A stretch of 64,000 bases of DNA, taken from a virus. The stretch covers positions 153,183 through 217,182 of IMG/VR virus record IMGVR_UViG_3300046808_001241; one strand, 5' to 3'. Below are positions 10,200 through 18,169 of the stretch, one piece after another. The notes beneath the pieces are model-generated. The model searched no databases, was not told the DNA's origin, and worked only from the letters and a program-made list of their open reading frames with translations. Numbering within the stretch: the first letter of the stretch is position 1; each line of letters starts with the position of its first letter. Both the position numbers and the translations under genes were made by a program.

Positions 10200-10730
10200 A
10201 TGAGCAAATTTGATACGTTACTTGAAGCTGAAGCAGAGAAGTTTCAGTCTGGAGGATATATGGTAGGACAGAGAATCCGCTTTAAGAAAGACGCTTTACA
10301 AAGCGAATATGTTAAAACACGTGCTCAATCCTTTCAAGATATTATTAAAGCTTGTATGGATCCTGGTTTTGATTTGAACCTTCGCATTGGAGCAACTAAA
10401 TCAATTTATCCAACAACAACACAAAATTACGGTAACGGAACTCAACAATCAGCCGGTGTATTTTTTGACATATATATTGAATATGCCCCTGGTTTGTTTA
10501 GAAATCCAATGACAGTACCACTGGAAATTGTTGAAGAAATCCCAGGAGATGAAGGAAGAGGCCCAATTCCCGACAGTCTCCGTCGTAAAAATAAGATTCA
10601 TGGTCCAGAAGAACAAAAAGCTGAATCAGATATTAAGGCAAACGTGAATTTAACAACTCAGAATGTTAAATTGCCTGGCTCCAATAAATGGGATGACACC
10701 AAACCAGGTGGGGGAAATTTCAAACCGTAA
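10200..10730 (+). CDS. Conserved hypothetical protein, probably late
   Basis: A 176-residue protein that I cannot assign. It starts with FDTLLEAEAEKFQSGGYMVG and has a compact mixed alpha/beta region to about residue 115. A Pro/Gly/Lys-rich, probably disordered tail ends in KPGGGNFKP. It is divergent from the gp25-like gene and is preceded 6 nt upstream by a GATAAATA late promoter octamer, so it is likely a late gene, possibly a virion or assembly protein. It has no membrane segment or catalytic motif. Confidence 0.7.
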   Translation: MSKFDTLLEAEAEKFQSGGYMVGQRIRFKKDALQSEYVKTRAQSFQDIIKACMDPGFDLNLRIGATKSIYPTTTQNYGNGTQQSAGVFFDIYIEYAPGLFRNPMTVPLEIVEEIPGDEGRGPIPDSLRRKNKIHGPEEQKAESDIKANVNLTTQNVKLPGSNKWDDTKPGGGNFKP

Positions 10731-10773
10731 GTAGAAATTTCAAAAAAACCAATTAACCTAATACGCACGACCT

Positions 10774-10971
10774 ATGTTCAAAAATATTTACTACAAAACC
10801 TTAGTTTGGACTTCTTATCAAATTGGAGATATTTTGAGTAATTTTGAATATGAATGGAGTTATAACCTCTATCAAAAATGCATGAGCTTTTCTTTAGATT
10901 GCGATGAGCATATTGATTTTTGGTTTTGGAAAGAACCTCCTTTGAACGACGATGAGGATGACAATTTATGA
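10774..10971 (+). CDS. Small acidic-tailed protein upstream of nrdB
   Basis: A 65-residue protein rich in Tyr, Trp and Phe with a strongly acidic C-terminus (PPLNDDEDDNL). Its stop overlaps the nrdB start by 4 nt (ATGA), which implies translational coupling to nrdB. Function unknown. Confidence 0.6.
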   Translation: MFKNIYYKTLVWTSYQIGDILSNFEYEWSYNLYQKCMSFSLDCDEHIDFWFWKEPPLNDDEDDNL

Positions 10972-11960
10972 AAACACAAAACAGACCTAAAATATTTGAA
11001 GAACAGATAGCAAGAAAGCCAAATCATTTTTCTTGGACGGACTCGTTCGTCGAGAGTATTCAAAACGGATTTTGGACGCATCGGGAATTTAACTTCAAAT
11101 CAGACATTCAGCAATTTAAAGTTAATTTGACCGATCAAGAAAGAGATATTATTATCCGCACGCTTTCTGCTATTGGACAAATTGAAATTGCTGTAAAAAC
11201 ATTCTGGGGAAAGCTCGGAGAGAATTTGAGATTTCCAAATTTTTCTGACCTAGGTTATACTATGGCCCACACAGAAGTCATTCACAATAATGCTTATGAG
11301 CGTCTTATTGACGTATTAGGCTTAAGTGAAGTGTTTGAAGAAAACTTAAAACTTGATTGGATTCAAGGACGGGTTAACTATCTTCGTAAATACACTCACA
11401 AGTTTTATAAAGATTCAAAGAAACAATATCTTTATGCTATTATCTTGTTCACGTTGTTTGTTGAGAACGTTTCGTTGTTTAGTCAGTTCTATATCATTAA
11501 CTGGTTTGCAAGGTTCAAAAACGTTCTTAAAGATACAGACCAACAAGTCAAATACACACGCAATGAAGAAAACCTCCATGCTTTGATTGGCATTAAAATT
11601 ATCAACACTATTAGAGAAGATTATCCAGAAATGTTCGATGAAGAGCTGGAACAAAAGATTCTTCACGAGGCAGAAGAGGCTTATAAGTCAGAAGCAAAGA
11701 TTGTGGATTGGATGATTAACGGCATTCAAGAAGAAGGATTGACTGCTCCAATCCTCAAAGAATTCATTAAGAACAGAATTAATGAATCGTTAACTCAAAT
11801 TGGTTTTAAAACAGCATTTGAAGTTGATAAAGATCTTTTAAAGACTACAATGTGGTTTAATGAAGAATTGCTTGGAGAGAACGCGACAGATTTTTTTCAT
11901 AGTCGGCCCACTTCATATGCAAAGAACAATCAATCATTTTCTGAAGATGACTTGTTTTAA
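10968..11960 (+). CDS. nrdB: Class I ribonucleotide reductase, small (radical-bearing) subunit
   Basis: The 330-residue protein is the beta subunit that makes the tyrosyl radical used by NrdA to reduce ribonucleotides. Expected di-iron ligands are visible: Glu73, Glu103 and His106 (in HTEVIHNNAY), Glu166 (LFVENVSLF) and Glu201/His204 (NEENLHA). Tyr110 is at the radical position. The C-terminal tail, NNQSFSEDDLF, is the flexible peptide that docks on NrdA. It is preceded by a coupled small gene and followed by a homing endonuclease gene whose own last 11 codons repeat this exact tail. nrdA lies about 2.8 kb downstream, so the pair is split by inserted genes. Confidence 0.95.
   Translation: MKTQNRPKIFEEQIARKPNHFSWTDSFVESIQNGFWTHREFNFKSDIQQFKVNLTDQERDIIIRTLSAIGQIEIAVKTFWGKLGENLRFPNFSDLGYTMAHTEVIHNNAYERLIDVLGLSEVFEENLKLDWIQGRVNYLRKYTHKFYKDSKKQYLYAIILFTLFVENVSLFSQFYIINWFARFKNVLKDTDQQVKYTRNEENLHALIGIKIINTIREDYPEMFDEELEQKILHEAEEAYKSEAKIVDWMINGIQEEGLTAPILKEFIKNRINESLTQIGFKTAFEVDKDLLKTTMWFNEELLGENATDFFHSRPTSYAKNNQSFSEDDLF
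11925..11960 (+). repeat. Direct repeat copy 1: nrdB 3' end
   Basis: These 36 nt, ending in the nrdB stop codon, match 13683-13718 at 34 of 36 positions. Both encode NNQSFSEDDLF and the stop. Confidence 0.95.
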
Positions 11961-11997
11961 GTTATAAGCTGACTTTACTCGAAAAAGTACACGACTT

Positions 11998-12011
11998 AGA
12001 TTAAGTAATCT
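11998..12011 (+). promoter_or_regulatory. Small hairpin just upstream of the endonuclease start
   Basis: AGATTA-AG-TAATCT (an AGATT/AATCT stem with a 4-nt loop) ends 3 nt before the ATG at 12015. It would cover the ribosome binding region of the homing endonuclease gene and could keep its translation low, as reported for several T4 homing endonuclease genes. Confidence 0.35.
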
Positions 12012-12014
12012 TGT

Positions 12015-13718
12015 ATGTTTACACGCGTATTTGATACAAAGTCTTTTATCGATAAATCCAAACAGAAATTTAGTTCCAAATTTAGTTACGAGGATACGGT
12101 ATATACAAAATCAACAAATAGACTTAACGTAATTTGCAGCATTCACGGCAAAGTCGAAATTCTTCCAGGAGTGCACTTGTCTGGAGCGGGATGCCCGAGC
12201 TGTTCGAGGGCGTTAAATGGCTTGAGTCATAGAATGGACACTGAAACGTTTATTAAAAGAGCTCAAGCTAAACATAATAATTTTTACAATTACGACAAAG
12301 CAACATTTCAAGGTAGTTTAAAAAACCTAATAGTCACTTGTCCTGTGCACGGAGATTTCGCAATTCAAGCAAGTCGACATATAAATAACGGAGCTGGTTG
12401 CTCAAAGTGTGGTTTTATTCGTCGTGTAAAAAAATGCACTACCCCACTCGATGTGTTTTTAGAAAAGACATCCAAAAAACCAAATTTCGAAAATTATGAT
12501 TTCAGTTTAGTTAACTTTAAAAATAAAAAAGAATGGGTTACCGTTATTTGTAAAAAGCACGGAGAGTATAAAACTAAACCTAGATATATTGATAATAGTG
12601 CGTTTTTCGGTTGTAGTCAGTGCAAATGCGAAAGCAGAACTTTCACTACTGATACTTTTATCGAAAAAGCTAAACAAATACATGCCGAAAGATATCTTTA
12701 TGATAGAGTCGAATATAAAGATTCACACACAGAGGTGACACTAATCTGTAAAACTCACGGAGATTATATTTGCAAACCTTATGTACACTTGGCGGGAGGA
12801 GGCTTTTGTCCAAGCTGCACTAACAATGGTGTAAGTTCTTATGAGAGAGAAATAAAATTATTTTTGCAACAAAACGGCATCAGCATAGAATCTTCTTTTA
12901 GAGGATTTGACGGATTGAAGGAAATAGATTTAATTTGTCACAACAAAAAAATAGGAATTGAAGTTAATGGGTTATATTGGCACTGTGACTTATACAAAGA
13001 AAAAAACTTTCATAAACACAAAACGGAAACTTTGTTAAAGCAGGGATATCGACTAATTCATATATTTGAAGACAGCTGGCTTCTCAAAAAAGACGTTTGT
13101 TTGTCAATTTTATTGAATGCGTTTAATAAAACTCCCAATAAAATTTACGCAAGAAAGTGTGAACTAAAACTAATTTCAGATAAAGAGTCAAAACATTTTT
13201 TAAATGCAAACCACGTACAAGGTTCTTGCGTTTCTAAAATAAGATATGGTTTATTCTATAATAACGAGCTTGTATCGGTTATGACCTTCGGCTCTAACAG
13301 AAAAAATTTGGGCAATAAATCAAAACCAAATGAATACGAACTACTAAGGTTTTGTAACAAAACCTACACCAATGTCGTTGGAGGAGCTTCTAAACTGTTT
13401 GCTTCTTTCATCAAACAACACAACCCTCGGAAAATAACAAGCTATTGCAATAGAAGTATCGGAACGGGAAATCTATACAAGCAGCTTGGATTTCAGTTTT
13501 TATACAATACGCCTCCAAACTATTTTTATGTCAGAGGAAGTACAAGATTGCCGAGATTTAAATTTCGAAAAGATGTGTTAATTAAACAAGGACATGATAA
13601 AAACAAAACAGAAGCTTGCATTATGAAGGAATTAGGGTATAATAGAATTTATGACTGTGGAAGCATGAAATTTGAATGGACAAATAATCAATCATTTTCC
13701 GAAGATGACTTGTTTTAA
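12015..13718 (+). CDS. Homing endonuclease, zinc-ribbon repeats plus EDxHD/Vsr-like nuclease, with nrdB-tail C-terminus
   Basis: The protein is 567 residues long. The first 270 residues hold four repeats of the type Y..........V.CxxHG.......H......GCxxC, each with paired cysteines and a HG motif, typical of DNA-binding modules in phage endonucleases. Next is a Vsr/EDxHD-like nuclease core: EIDLICHNKKIGIEVNGLYW, then HKHKTETLLKQGYRLIHIFE and DSW. The remaining 200 residues are the domain commonly joined to this nuclease (ELLRFCNKTYTNVVGGASKL). The last 11 residues, NNQSFSEDDLF, are identical to the end of NrdB. It lies between nrdB and nrdA as a free-standing mobile gene. I see no intron core, so this looks like an intronless insertion that duplicated the nrdB end. 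Confidence 0.85.
   Translation: MFTRVFDTKSFIDKSKQKFSSKFSYEDTVYTKSTNRLNVICSIHGKVEILPGVHLSGAGCPSCSRALNGLSHRMDTETFIKRAQAKHNNFYNYDKATFQGSLKNLIVTCPVHGDFAIQASRHINNGAGCSKCGFIRRVKKCTTPLDVFLEKTSKKPNFENYDFSLVNFKNKKEWVTVICKKHGEYKTKPRYIDNSAFFGCSQCKCESRTFTTDTFIEKAKQIHAERYLYDRVEYKDSHTEVTLICKTHGDYICKPYVHLAGGGFCPSCTNNGVSSYEREIKLFLQQNGISIESSFRGFDGLKEIDLICHNKKIGIEVNGLYWHCDLYKEKNFHKHKTETLLKQGYRLIHIFEDSWLLKKDVCLSILLNAFNKTPNKIYARKCELKLISDKESKHFLNANHVQGSCVSKIRYGLFYNNELVSVMTFGSNRKNLGNKSKPNEYELLRFCNKTYTNVVGGASKLFASFIKQHNPRKITSYCNRSIGTGNLYKQLGFQFLYNTPPNYFYVRGSTRLPRFKFRKDVLIKQGHDKNKTEACIMKELGYNRIYDCGSMKFEWTNNQSFSEDDLF
13683..13718 (+). repeat. Direct repeat copy 2: nrdB 3' end fused to the endonuclease gene
   Basis: This is the second copy of the nrdB 3' end, in frame with the endonuclease. 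The two differences from copy 1 are both synonymous, which suggests the peptide is under selection or the duplication is not very old. Confidence 0.95.
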
Positions 13719-13721
13719 AGT

Positions 13722-14489
13722 ATGAGTAAAAGTCATTCTTGGCTTTCAGACCAACTTAAAGGTTTTCCTAACTTTGCAAAAATGTTTCGAGATGTTCTTG
13801 CAGAGGAATTGCAGCAAACCTATTTGGAAGAAGGTTTGATTGCGTCTTGGGATATTGAAAAATTAATCAAAAGAATATCAAACATTATTGGAGACAAAAT
13901 TTTAGAAGTACAAAAAACTACTCTTCCAGACTTTTTAAAAAATACCAACTACGGAGAAGTCTTTACTGTTAATATATTTTTAAAAGAAAAACTAACAAAA
14001 GAAGAAACAAATCAAGTAGACCAACTTTTGGATTTGTTTGGGTATACTAATGCTTTGTGGATTGAACCAGACGGACTTCAGTTGCAGCTAGAACCAAGGT
14101 ATCCAGTCAAACTTAACGAACTTATAAAACAAACTTCTGACAACTATCTTTTCCATATAACTCAAAAGAAATCGCTAGACAAGATTAAAGAAATAGGATT
14201 AGCTCCAAGACCTTCAGAAACTAAATTTGAACATCCGGGAAATAGAATTTATTTGTTGTGGCTGCCAGCAGTACAAAATAAAGGGTTGATTGTGAACGCT
14301 CTTGTTAAACAGTTAGCAAACAACAAAAAGCTGGAAGAAAAAGATTTTGCTGTTATGATGCTAAAATATAACCCTAAATACGACTACTACCTAGATGATA
14401 CTACAACATTGCTCGATCAAAAAATTATAGCAATGTTCACCACAAATAATATCAACCCAAAAGAAATTGTTAAAATTATAAATTTATGA
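13722..14489 (+). CDS. ADP-ribosyltransferase-fold-like protein, paralog 1 of 3
   Basis: A 255-residue protein homologous to the two tandem genes at 31058 and 31792. The shared pattern is: an N-terminal helical part with EEGLI; a middle ending in QLEPRYPVKL; then YLFHITQKKSLDKIKEIGLA; HPGNRIYLL about 25 residues later; and a C-terminal part YYLDD...FTTNNINPKEI. The order His-Thr, GL.P, R-x-Y, then 'I.P..I' resembles DarT/DUF4433 or RNA 2'-phosphotransferase folds that use NAD. The fold call is by eye and catalytic residues are not proven. It starts 3 nt after the endonuclease stop and overlaps the next gene by 4 nt. A host-directed modification enzyme is a hypothesis only. Confidence 0.6.
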   Translation: MSKSHSWLSDQLKGFPNFAKMFRDVLAEELQQTYLEEGLIASWDIEKLIKRISNIIGDKILEVQKTTLPDFLKNTNYGEVFTVNIFLKEKLTKEETNQVDQLLDLFGYTNALWIEPDGLQLQLEPRYPVKLNELIKQTSDNYLFHITQKKSLDKIKEIGLAPRPSETKFEHPGNRIYLLWLPAVQNKGLIVNALVKQLANNKKLEEKDFAVMMLKYNPKYDYYLDDTTTLLDQKIIAMFTTNNINPKEIVKIINL

Positions 14490-14731
14490 AACGAATATAC
14501 AAACATTATCCGAATATATTCAATTTCAAAATTGGTAAAAAACTAAATATCGGACTTTGGAAGTATCAATCTAGTATAGTTTTTAGATGGATAAATCTCC
14601 ATCCAAAAATTTGGAAGTTTTGGAGATTAAATTACTTAAAGGGTAAGTTTGTATACTTTGAGTGCACAATATATAAAAAAATAGAAATTTGGTGGGACGG
14701 ATTTTTATTTCAAATAGTGCTAGATAAATGA
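14486..14731 (+). CDS. Small basic aromatic-rich hypothetical protein
   Basis: An 81-residue protein, very rich in Lys, Trp, Ile and Phe (KIWKFWRLNYLKGK, IEIWWDGFLF). Its ATG overlaps the stop of the preceding gene (ATGA), which supports it being translated. It is probably a small beta-rich domain. Function unknown. Confidence 0.55.
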   Translation: MKRIYKHYPNIFNFKIGKKLNIGLWKYQSSIVFRWINLHPKIWKFWRLNYLKGKFVYFECTIYKKIEIWWDGFLFQIVLDK

Positions 14732-14754
14732 GAAATTTTTTATAAGATTAACAT

Positions 14755-16404
14755 ATGACTGAAAAATACTATTGGCTTAACAATGACTCGCGAAAATTTC
14801 TTGAGCGTGGATATCTTCTTGAAGAAGAAACTCCGGAACAACGAATTCGAGACATTGCAGAAGCTGCTGAAAAATATCTTGGTATAAAAGGGTTTGCTGA
14901 TAAATTCGAAGAATACGTTGCAAAAGGTTTCTACAGCTTAAGCTCGCCTGTATGGTCCAACTTTGGAAGAAAACGTGGTCTTCCTATAAGTTGTTTTGGA
15001 TCTTACATATCCGATACAATGGAATCGATTTTGCATAAAGTTTCAGAAGTAGGTATTATGACAAAACACGGAGGAGGAACTTCTGCATACTTTGGAGCAA
15101 TTCGAGGAAGAGGAACTACAATCTCTTGTGGAGGAGAATCTACAGGATCTGTACATTTTATGGAGCTTTACAACAAGCTAATGAATGTCGTTTCGCAAGG
15201 TAATGTTCGTAGAGGCTCATTTGCTGCATATCTTCCCATCGATCACAAAGATATTGAAGAGTTTCTTGAGATTCGTTCAGAAGGACATGACATCCAAGAA
15301 ATGTCGTTTGGTGTATGTGTTTCTGATCAATGGATGAAAGACATGGTTGATGGAGACAAAGACAAACGCAAGATTTGGTCCAAAGTCATTAAAAAGCGGT
15401 TCGAATCTGGTTATCCTTATATCTTTTTTTCTGATACAGCCAATAATAACGCTCCACAAGTTTATAAAGACAAAGGACTAAAGATTCACAATTCCAATCT
15501 TTGCACGGAGATTTTTTTATCCAACTCAGAAGAGGAATCTTTTGTTTGTGATCTATCGTCACTTAATCTCGAAAAGTGGGATGAAATCAAAAATACAGAT
15601 GCTGTTCAAACATTAGTGTACTTCCTCGACGCTGTGATGTCAGAGTTTATTGACAAAACAGAAGGCATGCAATTCATGGAAGCTCCAAGAAAGTTTGCGA
15701 TTAACCAAAGAGCTCTTGGTGTAGGTGTTCTTGGATGGCATTCGCTGCTCCAAACTAAGATGATTGCTTTTGAGTCATTTGATGCGAAGATACTTAATGT
15801 GGATGTTTGGAAGACAATACGGGAACGAGCTGACAAAGCCACAGAAGAACTTGCTGGTCTTTTTGGAGAACCAGAATTGCTTAAGGGCTATGGAAGAAGG
15901 AATACAACAACTCTTGCCATTGCACCCACAACCAGCTCAGCGTTTATCTTGGGCCAAGTATCCCAGTCAATTGAGCCCTATAATTCAAACTATTATGTTC
16001 GCGACTTGGCTAAAGGTAAGTTTTCATACAAAAATCCATACCTTAAATCACTGCTAAAACAAAAGGACAAAGATAATGATGAAACATGGTCTTCGATTCT
16101 TGCTCATGGTGGTTCTGTTCAGCATCTTGATTTCTTATCAGATAATGAAAAAGACGTATTCAAAACTTTTGGAGAGCTTTCCCAAAAAGAAATCGTCATC
16201 CAAGCGGCGCAAAGGCAAAAATACATTGATCAAGGTCAATCCTTAAACGTAATGATTCCTCATGATGCTAAACCAAAAGACGTTAATGAGCTTTTGATAT
16301 TTGGTTGGGAACAGGGAATCAAGAGTTTCTACTACCAAAAATCTACCTCGCCCTCACAAAAGCTAGCTAGATCGATTCTTACCTGCAAATCTTGTGAAGG
16401 GTAA
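14755..16404 (+). CDS. nrdA: Class I ribonucleotide reductase, large (catalytic) subunit
   Basis: At 549 residues this is a short form without the N-terminal ATP-cone, so it probably lacks dATP overall-activity inhibition, a common adaptation in phages. Active-site residues are visible: Cys80 (PISCFGSY), the thiyl radical centre Asn248/Cys250/Glu252 (NSNLCTEI), Cys265 (FVCDLSSLNL), the Tyr526-Tyr527 radical relay (SFYYQKST), and the C-terminal redox pair Cys544/Cys547 in TCKSCEG. It works with NrdB encoded upstream. The following membrane protein gene overlaps its stop by one base, so both are in one operon. I see no AGGAG-like site before the ATG. Confidence 0.95.
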   Translation: MTEKYYWLNNDSRKFLERGYLLEEETPEQRIRDIAEAAEKYLGIKGFADKFEEYVAKGFYSLSSPVWSNFGRKRGLPISCFGSYISDTMESILHKVSEVGIMTKHGGGTSAYFGAIRGRGTTISCGGESTGSVHFMELYNKLMNVVSQGNVRRGSFAAYLPIDHKDIEEFLEIRSEGHDIQEMSFGVCVSDQWMKDMVDGDKDKRKIWSKVIKKRFESGYPYIFFSDTANNNAPQVYKDKGLKIHNSNLCTEIFLSNSEEESFVCDLSSLNLEKWDEIKNTDAVQTLVYFLDAVMSEFIDKTEGMQFMEAPRKFAINQRALGVGVLGWHSLLQTKMIAFESFDAKILNVDVWKTIRERADKATEELAGLFGEPELLKGYGRRNTTTLAIAPTTSSAFILGQVSQSIEPYNSNYYVRDLAKGKFSYKNPYLKSLLKQKDKDNDETWSSILAHGGSVQHLDFLSDNEKDVFKTFGELSQKEIVIQAAQRQKYIDQGQSLNVMIPHDAKPKDVNELLIFGWEQGIKSFYYQKSTSPSQKLARSILTCKSCEG

Positions 16405-16856
16405 TGCAAGGGATTAGTCATAGAGTTTTCAATAGCGTTTTAGCAAGCGACTTGTTGATTTTATTTTATAAACAACAGCCCTTGCTGACATCTATTGTTG
16501 CTGGAGGCATGATTCTGTTTAGCAGTTTTCCTGATAAAGTAGAAGAATTTAATCTTAAACACAGAGGCATAAGCCATTCAATAATATTATATCTTTTACT
16601 TGGAGTATTATATTATTGGTTTTCAATTCATCTTCATAACTATTTTGATTGGATTGTGTATATTGGATATGGTTTAGTAGCAGGATCAATAGGACACATC
16701 CTTGCAGATATGTTTAGTAAAAGAGGAGTAAGAATTCTTGGAGCTAAGTTTAATTACGGTCTATATACTACAGGAAAAGTTTCTGAGCAGATCTTTTTAT
16801 TTGGATTTGCTTTAGTGAATTACCTGTTGATATACTGGTTCGTGTTTTGTAAATAG
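16404..16856 (+). CDS. YdjM-like membrane-bound metal-dependent hydrolase family protein
   Basis: A 150-residue integral membrane protein with about four hydrophobic segments. It has the DUF457/YdjM pattern: DKVEEFNLKHRGISHSI near residue 50 and GHILADMFSKRGVRILGAKF near residue 100. The conserved HRG.SHS and H..AD motifs would bind metal. In bacteria YdjM is an SOS-regulated inner-membrane protein of unclear role. Its start overlaps the nrdA stop by one nucleotide. It is rare in phages next to nucleotide reductase genes. The family call is good, the function is open. Confidence 0.75.
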   Translation: MQGISHRVFNSVLASDLLILFYKQQPLLTSIVAGGMILFSSFPDKVEEFNLKHRGISHSIILYLLLGVLYYWFSIHLHNYFDWIVYIGYGLVAGSIGHILADMFSKRGVRILGAKFNYGLYTTGKVSEQIFLFGFALVNYLLIYWFVFCK

Positions 16857-16896
16857 TCTTTGGCAACACACTGCTTTAGAAAGGACACATATACAC

Positions 16897-17109
16897 ATGA
16901 CAAAAAACGCTTACGAAATCCGTTTGGATGTTCTTCAAATGGCTCATGCAGATGCTCAAATGCGTTATCTTGAAAAACTTAACACAGTTAGAGATAACAC
17001 AGGAAAAGTTACTGACGGAAAACACATTGACGAACTCTTTCCAAAGACCTCAGACATCATTGACAGAGCAGAAGAACTCTATGCTTTTGTTGAAGACAAA
17101 GGTCTTTAA
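16897..17109 (+). CDS. Small conserved T4-like phage protein of unknown function
   Basis: A 70-residue helical, acidic protein beginning MTKNAYEIRLDVLQMAHADA, a type I recognise from T4-like cyanophages and related marine phages as a conserved hypothetical. An AAAGGA site lies about 11 nt upstream of the start. A strong hairpin terminator follows 17 nt downstream. Function unknown. Confidence 0.75.
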   Translation: MTKNAYEIRLDVLQMAHADAQMRYLEKLNTVRDNTGKVTDGKHIDELFPKTSDIIDRAEELYAFVEDKGL

Positions 17110-17125
17110 TTAGGAGTCGAACCCA

Positions 17126-17166
17126 AGCCCTTCTGAGCTACCAACTTGGAAGGGCTCTTTTTTTTT
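17126..17166 (+). terminator. Rho-independent terminator of the nrd operon
   Basis: The stem AGCCCTTC (17126-17133) pairs with GAAGGGCT (17149-17156), with a 15-nt loop, followed by CTTTTTTTTT. It ends plus-strand transcription before hsp20. Confidence 0.85.
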
Positions 17167-17189
17167 GTTGAGAAATAATTCTTTTGAAG

Positions 17190-17197
17190 GATAAATA
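17190..17197 (+). promoter_or_regulatory. T4-type late promoter octamer GATAAATA for hsp20
   Basis: With T4 geometry the start site is G17203, which is exactly the first base of the left arm that is complementary to the hsp20 3' end. Confidence 0.6.
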
Positions 17198-17202
17198 AAT
17201 TT

Positions 17203-17222
17203 GCTCAGTGCTCCAAAGGGCT
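17203..17222 (+). repeat. Left arm of long-range inverted repeat in the hsp20 5' leader
   Basis: GCTCAGTGCTCCAAAGGGCT is complementary to 17769-17790 apart from two single-base bulges. It forms the predicted 5' end of the hsp20 mRNA. Confidence 0.75.
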
Positions 17223-17263
17223 GAACAACAAACATAACTCGCTTAATAAAGGAGATATTAAAA

Positions 17264-17758
17264 ATGACAAATAAACTAACTACATACGTACCTGGACACT
17301 ATGCGTCCACAGAGCGTCACTTCAGCCAGCTGCCCGCTCTGTTTTCATCCCGCTGGTTCAACTCAATCTTTGACGATACTTTCCCAGAGAAAGTTCTTGA
17401 AGATCAAAATGCCTTCTACCCTTATAACATTTCCGTTGTAAAAGAAGGAGAAGATACCCAAAAATACATCCTCGAAGTAGCTCTTGCTGGTGTTGGTAAA
17501 AACAACATCTCGATTGACGTCAAAGATGATGTGTTGACAATTGGAGTATTGAAAGAAGATAAGGAACCCGAACAAGGTCAATCTTATCTGAAGCGTGGAA
17601 TTAGTCGTCGAAAGTCGACTTTTTCATACAAGCTTGATACAAACCAAGTAGATGTGAAGAAAATTCAATCTGCTTACATCGATGGTCTTCTAACAGTAAC
17701 AATTCCTGTTAAGAAGAAAGAAACCCATAAAGTTGATATTAAGGTTAATATTGACTAA
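17264..17758 (+). CDS. Small heat shock protein, Hsp20/IbpA family
   Basis: A 164-residue protein with an N-terminal amphipathic part (RWFNSIFDDTF) and an alpha-crystallin domain from about residue 50. The domain includes YILEVALAGVGKNNISIDVK and the late strand motif DGLLTVTIPVKK. The family prevents aggregation of unfolding proteins and is known in T4-like cyanophages. AAGGAG lies 8 nt before the ATG, giving this gene a canonical ribosome site, unlike the structural genes. The gene forms a self-contained unit: a late octamer upstream, a 60-nt leader, and a 3' end complementary to the 5' end. The leader also contains AACTCGCTT, found again in two places near 63.1-63.3 kb. Confidence 0.93.
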   Translation: MTNKLTTYVPGHYASTERHFSQLPALFSSRWFNSIFDDTFPEKVLEDQNAFYPYNISVVKEGEDTQKYILEVALAGVGKNNISIDVKDDVLTIGVLKEDKEPEQGQSYLKRGISRRKSTFSYKLDTNQVDVKKIQSAYIDGLLTVTIPVKKKETHKVDIKVNID

Positions 17759-17768
17759 TAACTAAAAA

Positions 17769-17797
17769 AGCCCTTTTGGAGCACTGGAGCTTTTTTT
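17769..17797 (+). terminator. hsp20 terminator / right arm of inverted repeat
   Basis: AGCCCTTTTGGAGCACTGGAGC is followed by TTTTTTT. Its best complement is not local but the 5' leader at 17203-17222. A weaker local stem (AAAGC-CC with GG-A-GCTTT) is also possible. Confidence 0.65.
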
Positions 17798-17804
17798 AAA
17801 AAAC

Positions 17805-18158
17805 CTATTTAGGCTTAGTTGGCCAGACTACTTCTTCAGGGGTTTTAAATGTAGTTGGAACGTCTCTTAGAGTCTGACGATAAGCTAGCCATGCTTCTTT
17901 GGAAGGCTTTGGATTAGCATCTGGAAAGACAGACCAATCAGAGTCTTTTAAAAGAGCATCGCGTTGGGATCTAATTTGTTCCCAAGTAAGAGGATCAACA
18001 GGTTCTGGTGTGTTACCTTTTTCGAGCCAAGCAAGATATGCTTGGTAATCGCTATTAGTAGGATCAAATGCGAAACTAACTTGCGGTGTCACCCCAACGC
18101 TCATAGCGTGATTTGGAACAATTTGACTTGGTGAGGTTTTATAAAGTTTGTACATCAT
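17805..18158 (-). CDS. Phage tail assembly chaperone-like small protein (APC type)
   Basis: About 117 residues from the ATG at 18158. An upstream in-frame ATG at 18191 would overlap the preceding gene, so the later start is preferred. The C-terminal half has the pattern WEQIRSQRDALLKDSDW, then PKPSKEAWLAYRQTLRDVP, which is the signature of the small proteins encoded after tail fibre genes (Phage_tail_APC-type). These are thought to help fibre assembly or attach to its tip. It is the last gene of the long tail-fibre operon and directly follows a fibre-like gene, consistent with that role. Confidence 0.7.
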   Translation of the reverse strand: MMYKLYKTSPSQIVPNHAMSVGVTPQVSFAFDPTNSDYQAYLAWLEKGNTPEPVDPLTWEQIRSQRDALLKDSDWSVFPDANPKPSKEAWLAYRQTLRDVPTTFKTPEEVVWPTKPK

Positions 18159-18169
18159 AAGGTTTAATA

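Noticed and set aside
11961-12014. Group I intron between nrdB and the endonuclease
   Set aside because: nrdB is complete before the insert, the gap is only 54 nt, and I see no intron core; a free-standing insertion with duplication fits better.
17110-17166. tRNA-like pieces on the minus strand (AGTTGGTAG and a T-arm TTGGG-TTCGACT-CCTAA)
   Set aside because: There is no anticodon arm and no acceptor pairing, and the segment is fully explained by the plus-strand terminator. It may be a tRNA remnant but is not a gene.
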